The translations under genes and the position numbers were made by a program. Positions 62,429 to 64,000 of a DNA stretch of 64,000 nt are shown here, one piece after another (position 1 is the first letter of the stretch; every line of letters starts with the position of its first letter). Under the pieces are notes generated by a model, which was not told the origin of the DNA, did not search any database, and worked only from the letters and a program-made list of their open reading frames with translations. The stretch spans positions 248,001-312,000 of the forward strand of contig NZ_JABEQE010000002.1 of NCBI RefSeq assembly GCF_014174375.1. Direction: 5' to 3'. The stretch is from Gluconacetobacter asukensis. Lineage in GTDB: Bacteria; Pseudomonadota; Alphaproteobacteria; Acetobacterales; Acetobacteraceae.

Positions 62429-63427
62429 ATGGAAACAGCAATCGCCGAGATCGAACGCGGCGGCCGCGTCGAATCCCGCCATGCCGGTATCGCCGTGGTG
62501 GTGGATGCCGATGGCAACGTGCTGTTCGCGCTGGGCGACATCGCGCAGCCGACCTATCCGCGCTCGGCGGTCAAGGCCTTCCTGGCCCTGCCGCTGGTCG
62601 AAAGCGGCGCCGCCGACCGGCTGGGGCTGGACGACGAGGAACTGGCGCTGGCCTGTGCCTCGCATAACGGCGAGCCGGCCCATGTCGCGGTCGCGGCACG
62701 GATGCTGGGCCGGGTGAGCCGCGACGTCGCCTGCCTGGAATGCGGCACCCACTGGCCGACCCATGCCGATGCCGCGCACGCGCTGGCCCGCTCGGGCGGC
62801 GCGCCCAATGCCCTGCATAATAATTGCTCCGGCAAGCATGCCGGCTTCGTCTGCCTGGCCTGCGACCGGGACGAGGATCTGGCGGGCTACATCCAGCCGG
62901 CCCACCCGATCATGCGCGAGGTCACGGCGGCGCTGGCCGACGTGACGGATGCAGCCCATGGGGAGGACAATCGCGGCATCGACGGCTGTTCGATCCCCAC
63001 CTACGCCATCCCGCTGCGCGCCCTGGCCCATGGCTTCGCACGCTTCGGCACCGGCCACGGTCTGGGCCCGGAACGCGCGCGCGCGGCGGCACGGCTGCGC
63101 ACCGCCGTGGCCCGCGCCCCCTTCATGGTCGGCGGCAGCGGGCGCTTCGACACCGTGCTGATGCAGGCGCTGGGATCAGCCGTGTTCAGCAAGATGGGGG
63201 CGGAGGGCATCATGGCAGCCAGCCTGCCGGAGCAGGGGCTGGGCATCGCGGTGAAATGCCATGACGGCGCCCCCCGCGCGGCCGAAGTCGCAATGGCCGC
63301 CCTGCTGACGCGCTTCCTGGGCCCGGAGACCCGCGACCACACGGTGCTGCGCGATCTGGCGACCCACGATATCCGCAACTGGAACGGAATGACGGTCGGC
63401 CGCGTCCGCGCTGCCGCCTTCATCTGA
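62429..63427 (+). CDS. L-asparaginase II (Rhizobium etli AsnA/ReAV type)
   Basis: Hydrolyses asparagine to aspartate and ammonia. It is 332 residues of the thermolabile asparaginase II family, unrelated to the E. coli enzymes. The SxxK pair is in YPRSAVKAF, CASHNGE follows, and the metal/active-site Cys-Lys segment is NNCSGKHAGFVCLAC. GIDGCSIPTYAIPL and the C-terminal GCHDG-like KCHDGAPRA are typical. It precedes the deformylase-like gene by 17 bp. Confidence 0.93.
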   Translation: METAIAEIERGGRVESRHAGIAVVVDADGNVLFALGDIAQPTYPRSAVKAFLALPLVESGAADRLGLDDEELALACASHNGEPAHVAVAARMLGRVSRDVACLECGTHWPTHADAAHALARSGGAPNALHNNCSGKHAGFVCLACDRDEDLAGYIQPAHPIMREVTAALADVTDAAHGEDNRGIDGCSIPTYAIPLRALAHGFARFGTGHGLGPERARAAARLRTAVARAPFMVGGSGRFDTVLMQALGSAVFSKMGAEGIMAASLPEQGLGIAVKCHDGAPRAAEVAMAALLTRFLGPETRDHTVLRDLATHDIRNWNGMTVGRVRAAAFI

Positions 63428-63444
63428 TCCCAAGAGGCGTCCGA

Positions 63445-63957
63445 ATGACCGCGCGCCCGATCGTCATGTTTCCGGACCAGCGCCTGCGCCAGGCGGCGGA
63501 GCCGGTTACACTCTTCGACGCGGCGCTGCGCACACTGGCCGCCGACCTGCTCGACACGATGCGCGCCGCCCCCGGTATCGGCATCACGGCGCCGCATATC
63601 GGCGTGGCACTGCGCGTCGTGGTACTGGACCTGCGCGACACATCGGGGCCCCGGACCTATATCAATCCGGAGATCATCTGGACGTCCGACGAGACGATCC
63701 GGCATGAGGAAGGCAGCGTTTCCATGCCGGGCGTCATCGAGCAGATCGAGCGCCCGGCCAAAGTGCGCGTACGGTACCAGGATCTCGATGGCCAGGAGCA
63801 TATCGAAGAGTCCGAAGGCCTGCGCGCGATCTGCCACCAGCACGAAATCGACCAGCTGGACGGGATATTCTGGATCCAGCGCCTCTCCGCCCTGCGCCGC
63901 AATCGGCTGGTGGCACGTTATGAGAAGATCCTGCGCGCCACAGGACAAAGGCGGTAA
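63445..63957 (+). CDS. Peptide deformylase paralogue with degenerate metal site
   Basis: 170 residues of the deformylase fold. All three motifs are recognisable but altered. Motif 1 is GIGITAPH (44-51), with His for the usual Gln. Motif 2 is EGSVS, where Ser91 replaces the metal-ligand Cys. Motif 3 is QHEIDQL, keeping His133 and the catalytic Glu134 but with Gln137 in place of the second His ligand. Two of three metal ligands are lost, so deformylase activity is doubtful; it may be a pseudoenzyme. It follows the asparaginase gene with AGAGG before the ATG. A true deformylase must lie outside the window. Confidence 0.88.
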   Translation: MTARPIVMFPDQRLRQAAEPVTLFDAALRTLAADLLDTMRAAPGIGITAPHIGVALRVVVLDLRDTSGPRTYINPEIIWTSDETIRHEEGSVSMPGVIEQIERPAKVRVRYQDLDGQEHIEESEGLRAICHQHEIDQLDGIFWIQRLSALRRNRLVARYEKILRATGQRR

Positions 63958-64000
63958 AGAAGATCTTCTTTTGTCTTCCGAAAAAGAAGCAAAAAGACTT
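63958..64000 (+). repeat. Dispersed repeat family R2, copy 3 (cut by window end)
   Basis: The opening of repeat R2 (AGATCTTCTTTTGTCTTCC then GAAAAAGAAGCAAAAAGACTT) directly after the deformylase-like stop, same orientation as copies at 30668 and 33433. The rest lies beyond the window. Confidence 0.75.

Overview
This 64 kb window is GC-rich and almost fully coding. It looks like chromosomal DNA from an acetic acid bacterium (Acetobacteraceae, Alphaproteobacteria, of the Gluconacetobacter/Komagataeibacter kind). The pointers are a complete pqqABCDE operon, a ChvG/ChvI two-component system, an FnrN-type oxygen regulator, an alphaproteobacterial Zur/Znu locus, and two families of dispersed intergenic hairpin repeats. 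The genus is inferred from gene content only. No rRNA, tRNA, CRISPR array, prophage or insertion sequence was seen.

Layout: (1) 1-6288, a tripartite RND efflux system (outer-membrane lipoprotein cut by the window edge, pump, lipoprotein adaptor) divergent from a TetR-type regulator, with two inverted repeats between them. (2) 6407-10441, a MATE transporter, a small conserved protein and a Cache-domain chemoreceptor. (3) 10754-14171, etfA, etfB and ETF-ubiquinone oxidoreductase. (4) 14284-18610, an oxygen-responsive block: ompW, hemN and a 2OG-Fe(II) oxygenase in one operon, a small GNAT-like gene, and fnr, with two FNR boxes. (5) 18629-23343, an AI-2E family permease and pqqABCDE, with a two-hairpin element between pqqA and pqqB. 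(6) 23480-27873, lower-GC accessory genes (CPBP protease, cold-shock-like/TM2 protein), then an MFS pump, an isochorismatase-like hydrolase and its TetR regulator with paired operators.

(7) 27834-39516 is the most unusual part. It holds a class A beta-lactamase-like protein, a Tat-exported D-amino-acid oxidase-like protein whose domain order appears circularly permuted, a cytochrome c, a LysR regulator, a class C-type serine hydrolase, a DadA-like dehydrogenase, a penicillin-acylase-family Ntn hydrolase, a 29-residue coupled reading frame and an S9 peptidase. Three matching 13-bp palindromes of the LysR T-N11-A type precede three of its transcription units. I read it as one regulon for dismantling acylated and/or D-amino-acid-containing peptides, possibly beta-lactams; the substrate is inference.

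(8) 39526-42059 chvG/chvI; 42317-46365 grpE, dnaK, dnaJ; 46524-49421 dapB, metK, trmB with structured leaders ahead of dapB and metK. (9) 49539-58197, mixed metabolism: SDR, DedA protein, S9 peptidase, sugar transporter, SelO, a 3-hydroxyisobutyryl-CoA hydrolase-like protein and a flavin reductase. (10) 58258-61559, znuBCA divergent from zur across a Zur-box palindrome. (11) 61624-63957, a protein with a possible ADP-ribosyltransferase-like C-terminus, L-asparaginase II, and a peptide deformylase paralogue that has lost two of its three metal ligands.
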